From Alphaproteobacteria bacterium (lineage in GTDB: Bacteria > Pseudomonadota > Alphaproteobacteria > Rhizobiales > Devosiaceae): a stretch of DNA of 5,270 nt. A program made the translations under genes and the position numbers. The notes under the pieces are model-generated. The model worked only from the letters and a program-made list of their open reading frames with translations. It made no database searches and had not been told where the DNA came from. Shown one piece after another: positions 1 through 5,270 of the stretch (the first letter of the stretch is position 1; each line of letters starts with the position of its first letter). The stretch covers positions 1 through 5,270 of the forward strand of contig JAADFY010000133.1 of NCBI GenBank assembly GCA_013152625.1, read 5' to 3'.

Positions 1-948
1 GGCGGAGTTACTGCTTGGTGTGCGCCAACTGCCGGTTTCATTGCCATTGCGATGAGACCCGGGATAACGCGGTTCAGCTGGGTGCGCCGACCGTGGGCCG
101 CGAAGGGGGGCACCGGCCAGTTTTTCCAGCGCCGCAATCCGGTTTTTGACATTGGGATGGGTGGCAAACAGGTTGTCCATGCGCTGGCCGGTCAGCGGGC
201 TGATAATATACATGTGGGCCATGCCCGGGGTACGCCGGGCGGCCGGATTGTCAATCTGGCGGGCCAGTTGGGAGATTTTTTCCAGCGCCGAGGCCAGCGC
301 CAGCGGATCGCCCGAAATTTCGGCCCCGTCGCGGTCGGCCTCATACTCCCGGGTCCGGCTGATGGCCAGTTGCACCACCATAGCCGCCATGGGCGCCAGA
401 AACACCATGGCCAGGGTTCCGATCAGCCCCAGGGGATTGTTCGAGCCCCGGGCCCCGAAAAACAACCCGAACTGGGCCAGCATGGAAATCGCTCCGGCCA
501 GGGTTGCGGTTATGGTCATGGTCAGGGTGTCGCGGGACCGGATATGGGCCAGTTCATGGGCAATGACAGCGGCTACCTCGGCGTGGGTGAGTTGGGCCAG
601 CAACCCTTTGGATACCGCGACTGCCCCATGCTCGGGGCTGCGGCCCGTTGCAAACGCATTGGGTTGATCGGACTGGATTATATAGAGTTTTGGGGTCGGT
701 ATACCGGCGTTTCGAGCCAGTTCCTCAACCATGATTTTCAGCTTGGGCGCCCGGGTCGCGTCCACCGGCACCGCGTTTTGCATGCGCAAGACCAACTTGT
801 CCGAGTTCCAGTAGCTAAACGCATTGATGGCCACCGCAACTGCCAGCGCCAACAGGGTACCCGCCGGGCCGCCCAGCAAAAACCCTATGGCCATGACCAG
901 CGCCGTCATGGCGGCCAGCAAAAAGCCCGTTCGCATCGCATTCAGCAT
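1..948 (-). CDS. htpX: HtpX-family membrane zinc metalloprotease (C-terminus beyond window)
   Basis: HtpX is an inner-membrane M48 zinc protease that, in characterised bacteria, helps remove misfolded membrane proteins alongside FtsH. The 316 residues visible here begin at the ATG at 948-946; the first in-frame stop upstream is at 978-976 with no other start between, and an AAGGG lies 12 nt before the ATG. Two N-terminal hydrophobic segments (about residues 8-25 and 28-48) precede the protease domain. The zinc site is HELAH at 131-135, with the third ligand probably Glu201 in REYEAD (201-206). Further hydrophobic stretches lie at about 142-163 and 177-196, and the family FATHP motif is at 261-265. 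No stop occurs before the window edge. After about residue 280 the protein becomes a polar, Pro/Arg/Ser-rich tail that I cannot match to the family. The gene diverges from the DUF1674 gene across 41 bp. The family call is firm; the end is unknown. Confidence 0.95.
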   Translation of the reverse strand, partial: MLNAMRTGFLLAAMTALVMAIGFLLGGPAGTLLALAVAVAINAFSYWNSDKLVLRMQNAVPVDATRAPKLKIMVEELARNAGIPTPKLYIIQSDQPNAFATGRSPEHGAVAVSKGLLAQLTHAEVAAVIAHELAHIRSRDTLTMTITATLAGAISMLAQFGLFFGARGSNNPLGLIGTLAMVFLAPMAAMVVQLAISRTREYEADRDGAEISGDPLALASALEKISQLARQIDNPAARRTPGMAHMYIISPLTGQRMDNLFATHPNVKNRIAALEKLAGAPLRGPRSAHPAEPRYPGSHRNGNETGSWRTPSSNSA

Positions 949-989
949 CGGCCGATAGCACCCTTTCGATTGAGTTTATCGTTCAAAAC

Positions 990-1205
990 ATGGTATCCGC
1001 AACCATGATCAACAAGACCCGTGGGCAAAATTTGGTTGTAACAGAGCGCCGCAAAGAGGCGGCGAAACGGGCCCTTTGTGAGGCCGAGCAGCGCCGGGCC
1101 GCGCGATCCGGAGCGGGAAATGCCGGCGAGATCGGCGGGCGCAAGGGGCCGGACCCGGTCCGGTATGGCGACTGGGAAAATAACGGCATTGCCTCAGATT
1201 TCTAG
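990..1205 (+). CDS. DUF1674 / SdhAF4-like small protein (succinate dehydrogenase assembly factor 4 family)
   Basis: This 71-residue protein has the family signature at its C-terminus: EIGG, then GPDPVRYGDWE, then the terminal SDF. The N-terminal half is charged and probably helical or disordered, rich in Arg, Lys, Glu and Ala, with no signal peptide or membrane segment. Eukaryotic SDHAF4/Sdh8 members bind the flavinylated SDHA subunit and protect it before complex II assembly. By family inference this protein does the same for bacterial SdhA in the cytoplasm, but no sdh gene is in view. ATG 990 gives the full length; ATG 1005 is an equally possible start, since neither has a clear Shine-Dalgarno sequence. 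The gene diverges from htpX, a neighbour often seen beside it in Alphaproteobacteria, and converges on the DUF1761 gene with a 21-bp gap. The family is confident; the function is inferred. Confidence 0.88.
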   Translation: MVSATMINKTRGQNLVVTERRKEAAKRALCEAEQRRAARSGAGNAGEIGGRKGPDPVRYGDWENNGIASDF

Positions 1206-1226
1206 CCAGGCTCATTGTGGTGACCA

Positions 1227-1652
1227 CTACCCCAAAAGGCCCAGAACCGTGCCCTGCACCATCACCACGCCTAAAAAGTGGCCGGCATCAATGATGGTCA
1301 GTGACCATTTGGCATTCTGATAGCGGTGATTGATGGTCATGGTGGTGACAATAAAGCCCGCCCATAACACGACACCCATGGTAATGGCGTCCGCAAGCTG
1401 CAAATCCACCGCTGCGCCGGCAGCGGGGGCATAGACCGCGGCGGTAATCATGGCAAGGAAGTAGGCGAGCACCAACTGGCAAATCGCTGCGACAACAAAC
1501 GGGGCGGCGCTGGAGCCTGAAATTTCTTCCCGCGTCTTGCCAATGGCGGCCAGCCACTGTTTGCTCAACCCCATATACCAGCCCATGCCAAAGATCATGC
1601 TGGCGACTGTGGCGACAATAACCGCCAACCAGTTTACTGCAAAAAAGTCCAT
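1227..1652 (-). CDS. DUF1761 family four-helix membrane protein
   Basis: The product is a 141-residue, strongly hydrophobic protein with four probable membrane helices at about residues 6-28, 49-76, 84-106 and 119-140. A short polar loop (30-47) follows the first helix. The pattern GMGWYMG followed by KQW at 22-33, and the paired last helices with an IDAGH turn near 121-125, resemble the DUF1761 family, which has no established function. There is no cleavable signal peptide; the first helix is probably a retained membrane anchor. The ATG at 1652-1650 has a GAAGGG Shine-Dalgarno 7 nt upstream (1660-1665). It lies 42 bp after the EVE gene on the same strand with no terminator between, so it is probably the last gene of the tsaD operon. 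Family assignment is by resemblance only, and a different small membrane family is possible. Confidence 0.82.
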   Translation of the reverse strand: MDFFAVNWLAVIVATVASMIFGMGWYMGLSKQWLAAIGKTREEISGSSAAPFVVAAICQLVLAYFLAMITAAVYAPAAGAAVDLQLADAITMGVVLWAGFIVTTMTINHRYQNAKWSLTIIDAGHFLGVVMVQGTVLGLLG

Positions 1653-1659
1653 GTCATTT

Positions 1660-1665
1660 CCCTTC
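1660..1665 (-). promoter_or_regulatory. Shine-Dalgarno of the DUF1761 gene
   Basis: On the minus strand GAAGGG stands 7 nt before the ATG at 1652. It selects this start over an ATG at 1657-1655 in another frame. It also shows that the DUF1761 gene has its own ribosome entry and does not depend on translation of the EVE gene. Confidence 0.6.
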
Positions 1666-1694
1666 GCTGTTATCCCAGGACTGCAAAAGCGGTT

Positions 1695-2111
1695 TTATGG
1701 ATCGATGCCGCCCAGCTCGCAGATCAGCTTCCATTCCCGTGCCGTCACCGGCTGAACGGAAAGGCGGTTATTGTTGACCAGCACCATATCCCTGAACCGT
1801 TCATCGGCCTTTAGCTGTTCGAGGGTGACCGGGGTTTTCAATTCCGCCACCGCTTCGACATCCACACATTCCCAGCGCGGGTCGTCGGTGGTGGTATCGT
1901 GGTGAATTTCCACCGCCACCCGCACGATGCCCATGATGCGCTTTTCTTTCACCGAGTGATAAAAGAACCCCAGATCGCCCAAACGCATGTTGCGCATATG
2001 CATGCGGGCCGAATAGTTGCGAACACCATCCCACTGTTCGGGGACGCTGACCGCCAACTGATCCTGCCAGCTCCAGGTGGCCGGCTCGGTCTTGAACAGC
2101 CAATAGGCCAT
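1695..2111 (-). CDS. EVE domain-containing protein (THYN1-like)
   Basis: This is a single EVE domain of 138 residues, the usual size for the stand-alone bacterial form. Landmarks are YWLFKTEP at 3-10, WDGVRNYSAR at 27-36, GDLGFFYHS at 45-53, and RLSVQPVTAREW at 116-127. EVE belongs to the PUA-like fold. Relatives such as human THYN1 and EVE domains fused to restriction enzymes are implicated in recognising modified bases in DNA or RNA, and the Trp/Tyr/Phe-lined pocket region is present here. It is cytoplasmic with no signal peptide. I chose ATG 2111 because the protein then begins at the conserved YWLFKTEP strand and because TGATG overlaps the YciI stop, which suggests translational coupling; an upstream in-frame start at 2150 would only add 13 unrelated residues. 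No catalytic residues are apparent. The actual ligand is unknown. Confidence 0.93.
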   Translation of the reverse strand: MAYWLFKTEPATWSWQDQLAVSVPEQWDGVRNYSARMHMRNMRLGDLGFFYHSVKEKRIMGIVRVAVEIHHDTTTDDPRWECVDVEAVAELKTPVTLEQLKADERFRDMVLVNNNRLSVQPVTAREWKLICELGGIDP

Positions 2112-2404
2112 CAGACAAGGGTGTCCGGTTTGCCGATGGACCAGCGCCACGGGCGCACCACAACATCGGCAAACACGCCCGCCAGGGCAAACGGGTCGTT
2201 GGCCGCCATGGCTTCGACTTGAGCTAAATTGTCTGCCTGCATAATCAGCATGGAGCCGATCCCCTCTCCGGCCTCGTTCAAAAACGGGCCTGCCGCCAGC
2301 ACCGCTGGCCCAAGACTTATCAGGTATTCAAGGTGGGCGGGCCGATGCTGCTGGCGAAGTTCGACAACACCGGGCCGGTCATTTGCCACAATTACAAACT
2401 GCAT
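2111..2404 (-). CDS. YciI-like family protein
   Basis: The 97-residue product is a compact ferredoxin-like-fold protein of the YciI/YCII family. It shows the N-terminal strand FVIVANDRPG (3-12), an RPAHLEYL segment containing the conserved His24, AAGPF at 37-41, GSMLIM at 50-55, the NDP turn containing Asp70, and RPWRW at 84-88. The conserved His/Asp pair has been suggested to form an active site in some members, but the reaction of most members is unknown. No signal peptide or membrane segment is visible. The ATG directly follows the gpsA stop (TAAATG), and GAGGA lies 7 nt before it. The stop overlaps the EVE start by one base. This placement between gpsA and an EVE gene suggests constant co-expression with them. 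The family is confident; the function is unassigned. Confidence 0.92.
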   Translation of the reverse strand: MQFVIVANDRPGVVELRQQHRPAHLEYLISLGPAVLAAGPFLNEAGEGIGSMLIMQADNLAQVEAMAANDPFALAGVFADVVVRPWRWSIGKPDTLV

Positions 2405-3403
2405 TTAGTGATCCTCATTTTCCCGCCGCAGGGGGCGTGTCATCAATTCACTTACCAATTGCGAAATTTCCGCATCCCCGTCAAGCAACGCATTGACCGC
2501 CACAGTAATTGGCGCCTTGATTTTATGTATATTTGCCAGTTCCAGCGCTACGGGCGCGGAAAGCACACCTTCGGTCAACCGGCGGGTATCTTTGCGCCCA
2601 ACAGACGATGCTCCGACCCGCCAGCCGAACTCATAGTTTCGCGATTGGCGGGAGGTGCAGCTCAAGACCAGATCGCCCATGCCGGCCAGTCCGGCCAGCG
2701 TACTTTTTTTGCCACCCAGTGCCACCACAAATCGCCCCAACTCCGTATAAGAACGGGCCAGAACCGCCGAGCGGGCCGACAGGCCGAGCCCCGCCCCCTC
2801 CACCGCACCGCAGGCAATTGCAAATATGTTTTTCAGCGCGCCGGCCAGTTCAACCCCGGTCGGGTCATCGCTGGTGTAGGGGCGAAAACCGGGGCTTGCC
2901 AACCATTGTGCCGCCTGACCGGCCAACCCCGGATGGGTGCACGCAATGGTGACGGCGGTGGGCAGGCCCCGGGCCACATCCAGGGCGAAACCGGGGCCCG
3001 AAAGCACCAATGGCACGGCTTCTGGGGCGATCTCAGCGAGGATTTGCGTCTGGCGGGCCTGTGTGTGTTTTTCAAGCCCCTTGGCGCACATGGCCACCGG
3101 CAATCCGGCCAACTGATCGCCGCCTATCGCTTCGAGCGTCGCCCGGGCGTGCTGGGCCGGGGTCACCAGCAACACCAGATCGGCCCCGGCAATCCCTTCA
3201 TATCCGGCCTGAACCGTAATCGCGGCGGGCAGGACAATGCCGGGCAGATATTTGTCGTTGGCGCGTACCTGATTGACGGTCACCGCCCAATGTTCATCGC
3301 GGGCGCACAGCACCACTTTGGCCCCGGCCCGGGCACCCACCAGGGCCAGCGCCGTGCCCCAGCTGCCCGCCCCAACCACATAGATTTTTTGTTTTTGCCC
3401 CAT
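2405..3403 (-). CDS. gpsA: NAD(P)H-dependent glycerol-3-phosphate dehydrogenase
   Basis: GpsA reduces dihydroxyacetone phosphate to sn-glycerol 3-phosphate, the backbone for phospholipid synthesis, in the cytoplasm. The 332-residue length is typical. The Rossmann nucleotide-binding loop GAGSWG is at 11-16. The family block around Lys108 (CAKGLE) and SGPGFA at 135-140 follow; most relatives I know have SGPSFA, so the Gly at 138 is a small variation. The C-terminal helical domain carries the catalytic-region Lys191 (ALKNIFAI), AGMGDLVLSC at 240-249, and the substrate-site RNYEFG at 255-260. The start is ATG 3403, preceded by GAGGG 5 nt upstream; a TTG at 3415 would be in frame but would place the Shine-Dalgarno inside the coding region. 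The gene follows tsaD by 8 nt and abuts the YciI gene, so it sits in the middle of a coupled operon. No disruption is seen. Confidence 0.97.
   Translation of the reverse strand: MGQKQKIYVVGAGSWGTALALVGARAGAKVVLCARDEHWAVTVNQVRANDKYLPGIVLPAAITVQAGYEGIAGADLVLLVTPAQHARATLEAIGGDQLAGLPVAMCAKGLEKHTQARQTQILAEIAPEAVPLVLSGPGFALDVARGLPTAVTIACTHPGLAGQAAQWLASPGFRPYTSDDPTGVELAGALKNIFAIACGAVEGAGLGLSARSAVLARSYTELGRFVVALGGKKSTLAGLAGMGDLVLSCTSRQSRNYEFGWRVGASSVGRKDTRRLTEGVLSAPVALELANIHKIKAPITVAVNALLDGDAEISQLVSELMTRPLRRENEDH
2412..2416 (-). promoter_or_regulatory. Shine-Dalgarno of the YciI gene, inside the end of gpsA
   Basis: GAGGA on the minus strand lies within the last codons of gpsA, 7 nt before the YciI ATG at 2404. 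With the directly abutting TAAATG, it would let ribosomes finishing gpsA re-initiate at once. Confidence 0.6.
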
Positions 3404-3408
3404 AATGG

Positions 3409-3413
3409 CCCTC
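3409..3413 (-). promoter_or_regulatory. Shine-Dalgarno of gpsA overlapping the tsaD stop
   Basis: GAGGG on the minus strand includes two bases of the tsaD TGA stop (3414-3412) and lies 5 nt before the gpsA ATG. It decides ATG 3403 as the gpsA start and implies that ribosomes ending on tsaD physically cover the gpsA initiation site, a usual sign of translational coupling. Confidence 0.7.
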
Positions 3414-4458
3414 AAATCTCCATGGCGGGATCATCAAGCGGCCAGCGCGGCCGTACGGCAAAACCAAAGTCCGAGCGGTCGCCCAGCGCCAGCCGTTCCG
3501 CACCGGCCCAGCCGATCATGGCCCCATTGTCCGAGCAAAGCGGGCCCGGTGGTGCGACAAGGGTCGCGCCGGCCTTCTTACAAACCGTCTCCAGTGTCTT
3601 ACGGATTTCAAGGTTGGCCGCCACCCCGCCAGCAACCACCAGCACGGGCGGGCGTCCCGCAAACCGGTCGGCATACCGGGCCAGGGCCGCCGCCGACCGC
3701 CGGGCCAGAACCTCAACCACCGCCGCCTGAAAACTGGCGCAAATATCGCATATATCCGCCGCGCTGAGGGGCTGGGCGCGCTCGGCGGCAATCCGCACCG
3801 CGGTCTTGAGCCCTGAAAACGAAAAGTCGAGGTTTTTCTTCGCCAGAAGCGGTCTTGGAAAGGCAAAACGCGTGGCATTGCCGTCCCGCGCCGCCACTTC
3901 CACGGCCGGGCCGCCGGGAAATCCCAGGCTTAAAAGTTTTGCCACCTTGTCAAAGGCCTCGCCCAGCGCATCGTCAAGGGTGGTGCCCCAGCGCTCATAG
4001 CGGCCAACGGCGCGGGCGAGAACAATCTGGGTGTGCCCGCCCGAAACCAGCAAGACCAGATAGGGAAACGTTATATTGTTGGTCAGACGGGCCGTCAGCA
4101 CATGGGCTTCAAGGTGATTGATGGCCAGGAACGGCTTGCCGGTTACCGAGGCAAGCGCCTTGGCGCTGGTGAGCCCGACCAGCAGGCCCCCGATCAGGCC
4201 CGGCCCGGCGGTGGCGGCAATCGCGTCCAGATCATTCAGGGTGCAGTTAGCTTCCGCCAGCGCCTTGCCAATTATGCCATCGAGCCAGACCACGTGGGCC
4301 CGGGCCGCAATCTCGGGCACGACCCCGCCAAACCCGGCGTGTTCGGTATGCTGCGAGCGCACCACATTGGACACGATGTAGCCCACGCCGTTCCCATCGC
4401 GCTCCACCACCGCAGCGGCGGTTTCGTCGCAACTGGTTTCAATCCCCAATACGCGCAT
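3412..4458 (-). CDS. tsaD: tRNA N6-adenosine threonylcarbamoyltransferase TsaD
   Basis: TsaD, working with TsaB and TsaE, moves the threonylcarbamoyl group from threonylcarbamoyl-AMP to A37 of ANN-decoding tRNAs, giving t6A. The 348-residue protein is full length and intact. It opens with MRVLGIETSCDETA, and the metal-binding pair His115/His119 sits in NHLEAH. The ASKHA-type nucleotide-binding blocks are SGGHTQI at 139-145, the GFPGGPAVE loop at 179-187, DFSFSGLKTA at 211-220, AGGVAAN at 276-282 and CSDNGAMIG at 308-316 with Asp310 as a metal ligand. ATG 4458 was chosen because family members begin within a few residues of LGIETSCDET; the frame is open back to 4644, but that extension is unlike TsaD and overlaps hemC. 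No strong Shine-Dalgarno is visible. It is the first gene of the leftward operon and diverges from hemC. Confidence 0.97.
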   Translation of the reverse strand: MRVLGIETSCDETAAAVVERDGNGVGYIVSNVVRSQHTEHAGFGGVVPEIAARAHVVWLDGIIGKALAEANCTLNDLDAIAATAGPGLIGGLLVGLTSAKALASVTGKPFLAINHLEAHVLTARLTNNITFPYLVLLVSGGHTQIVLARAVGRYERWGTTLDDALGEAFDKVAKLLSLGFPGGPAVEVAARDGNATRFAFPRPLLAKKNLDFSFSGLKTAVRIAAERAQPLSAADICDICASFQAAVVEVLARRSAAALARYADRFAGRPPVLVVAGGVAANLEIRKTLETVCKKAGATLVAPPGPLCSDNGAMIGWAGAERLALGDRSDFGFAVRPRWPLDDPAMEI

Positions 4459-4553
4459 AGTGCGATGTGTGCGAACTTGCCCATCCATGTCCAAAGGGTC
4501 TATGCGGAGAACTCCGCTCGCCACAAGGGCGCAAACCAAGGTATTTTTCCGCC
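4459..4553. promoter_or_regulatory. Divergent tsaD / hemC intergenic region
   Basis: These 95 bp must hold the start signals for both the leftward tsaD operon and rightward hemC. No strong sigma-70 promoter stands out. The best rightward pair I see is TTGCCC (4477-4482) and TCTATG (4499-4504) with a 16-bp spacer, which matches the -10 consensus in only three of six positions. A leftward TTGTGG box is equally weak. An AAGG at 4538-4541 is the only ribosome-binding candidate for hemC and is 12 nt from its ATG. The region is defined by context, not by a clear promoter. Confidence 0.45.
4504..4517. repeat. Perfect 6-bp inverted repeat between tsaD and hemC
   Basis: GCGGAG and CTCCGC flank a 2-nt AA centre. 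A two-base loop is too tight for a good RNA hairpin, so a dyad bound by a dimeric regulator is the more natural reading. It overlaps the right edge of the weak rightward -10 candidate and lies 36 nt before the hemC ATG, where a bound protein could affect either gene. A chance occurrence in GC-rich DNA cannot be excluded. Confidence 0.4.
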
Positions 4554-5270
4554 ATGCCCCAAAATGGTCTCTTCGTGCGCATCGGCACCCGCGGTTCTCC
4601 TCTGGCCATGGTGCAGGCTCGAATAGTCCGCCGGGCCCTGGCACAGGCCCATGGGGTGGAAGAAGCGCGCATTACCATTGAGAAGATCACCACCGATGGT
4701 GACCGCTCCCAGTCCTCCGACCGTCCGTTGTCGGAATTTGGTGGCAAGGGGGTTTTTTCCTCCCAGATCGAGGATCGTCTGCTGGCGGGGGATATGCGTG
4801 CATTCCACCAAGGACATGGCGACAGTTTTGCCGTCCGGGCTGATCATGGACTGTTTTCTGGTCCGGCAGGATAGTGCCGATATGCTCATTACCCGCCACC
4901 CCGGTGGCCTTGATGGACTGGAAAATGGCGCCCGTGTAGGCACCAGTTCCCTGCGCCGGGCCGCTCAGATCCGCCGGGCCAGGCCGGACCTGAACATTGT
5001 GCCCATGCGCGGCAATGTCGACACCCGCATTGCCCGCCTCCATGAAGGCCGCGCCGAGGCGACCCTTTTGGCCGCCGCCGGGCTCAATCGGCTGGAGCGG
5101 GCGCCAGAACATGCCGAAAGGCTGGATCCGGTCATGTTTTGCCCCGCCCCCTGCCAGGGCGCCATCGGCATCGAATGCCGGGCCGGGGACACCCCAACCC
5201 AAAACGCCATTGCCCCGCTCAATGACCCTGCGACCCGTACGGCCATTCTTGCCGAACGGGCGATGCTGGC
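4554..5270 (+). pseudogene. hemC: hemC, porphobilinogen deaminase (hydroxymethylbilane synthase), frameshifted and cut by the window edge
   Basis: HemC joins four porphobilinogens into hydroxymethylbilane in tetrapyrrole synthesis. From ATG 4554 the first frame gives RIGTRGSPLA at 9-18 (Arg13 and Ser15 match E. coli Arg11/Ser13), TTDGDR, then GGKGVF at 63-68. After LLAGDM the frame is lost and a TAG follows at 4872-4874. From GTG 4798 the next frame resumes with VHSTKDM (the Lys-Asp pair equivalent to E. coli Lys83/Asp84), then GTSSLRR, MRGNVDTR and QGAIGIECR, and stays open to the window end. The usual spacing between the LL and VHS landmarks is 7 codons; here there are 13 nt, so 8 nt are missing. 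Elsewhere the spacing matches E. coli HemC exactly. The cofactor-attaching Cys loop (E. coli Cys242) lies beyond the edge. Whether this is a true lesion or an assembly fault is unresolved. Confidence 0.85.
4792..4800 (+). other. Frame junction in hemC
   Basis: Just after a run of five G (4787-4791), the first frame ends its homology at ATG 4794-4796 and the second begins at GTG 4798, leaving one extra base (C4797). Skipping that base would restore the frame but would still leave the protein three residues short in a conserved strand leading to VHS-KD. It is therefore best read as a net 8-nt loss, not as a simple one-base slip. Confidence 0.75.

Noticed and set aside
949..989. Heat-shock (sigma-32) promoter for htpX in the 41-bp gap
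   Set aside because: A TTTTGAAC on the minus strand resembles a -35 element, but no matching CCCCAT-like -10 lies at the right distance.
52..1008. Rightward open frame of 318 codons opposite htpX
   Set aside because: The minus strand encodes HtpX with an intact HELAH zinc site over the same bases; the rightward translation is compositionally skewed and shows no recognisable domain.
1217..1227. GTGGTGACCAC palindrome as a terminator
   Set aside because: The arms are only 5 bp with a single central base, no loop and no T run on either side, so it cannot be supported as an intrinsic terminator.
2333..3730. Long rightward open frame of 465 codons opposite gpsA and the end of tsaD
   Set aside because: It is antisense to a clearly conserved gpsA and tsaD, its translation is rich in Gly, Arg, Gln and Pro without family motifs, and long antisense frames are expected in GC-rich DNA.
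4467..4553. Upstream start for hemC at 4467
   Set aside because: It would add 29 Cys- and Pro-containing residues before the conserved RIGTRGSPLA, where HemC proteins begin; ATG 4554 fits the family length.
4459..4644. N-terminal extension of tsaD to 4644
   Set aside because: The frame is open but the extra 62 residues do not resemble TsaD, which normally begins at the LGIETSCDET strand, and they would overlap the start of hemC.
4787..4800. Programmed ribosomal frameshift in hemC
   Set aside because: There is no heptamer slippery site or downstream structure that I can see, and a one-base shift would still leave three conserved residues missing.

Overview
The window looks like a GC-rich alphaproteobacterial chromosome segment of housekeeping genes. 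The assignment rests on gene order and protein style: a DUF1674/SdhAF4-type small protein beside htpX, and a tsaD-gpsA-YciI-EVE run read divergently from hemC, arrangements I associate with Alphaproteobacteria. I see no rRNA or tRNA gene, CRISPR array, insertion sequence or phage gene. Genus cannot be set from the sequence alone.

Left part (1-1205). The HtpX membrane zinc protease gene runs leftward and leaves the window before its stop. Diverging from it across 41 bp is a small rightward gene of the DUF1674 family, linked to succinate dehydrogenase flavoprotein assembly. It ends 21 bp from the convergent operon that follows.

Central part (1227-4458). A compact leftward operon reads tsaD, gpsA, a YciI-family gene, an EVE-domain gene and a DUF1761 membrane protein gene. 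The junctions are very tight. The tsaD stop lies inside the gpsA Shine-Dalgarno sequence, the gpsA stop directly abuts the YciI start (TAAATG), and the YciI stop overlaps the EVE start (TGATG). The operon joins tRNA t6A synthesis (TsaD), phospholipid precursor synthesis (GpsA) and three poorly understood proteins, one of which (EVE) belongs to a family that binds modified bases.

Right part (4459-5270). A 95-bp divergent intergenic region holds a perfect 6-bp inverted repeat. It separates tsaD from rightward hemC (porphobilinogen deaminase). hemC is broken as written: about 8 nt are missing in the conserved segment just before the VHS-KD motif, so the protein starts in one frame and continues in another. 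The second frame stays open and well conserved to the window edge.

The window reads as ordinary core-genome DNA. I do not see a clearly new defence or mobile system. The points most worth a second look are the hemC frame disruption and the coupled TsaD-GpsA-YciI-EVE-DUF1761 operon.
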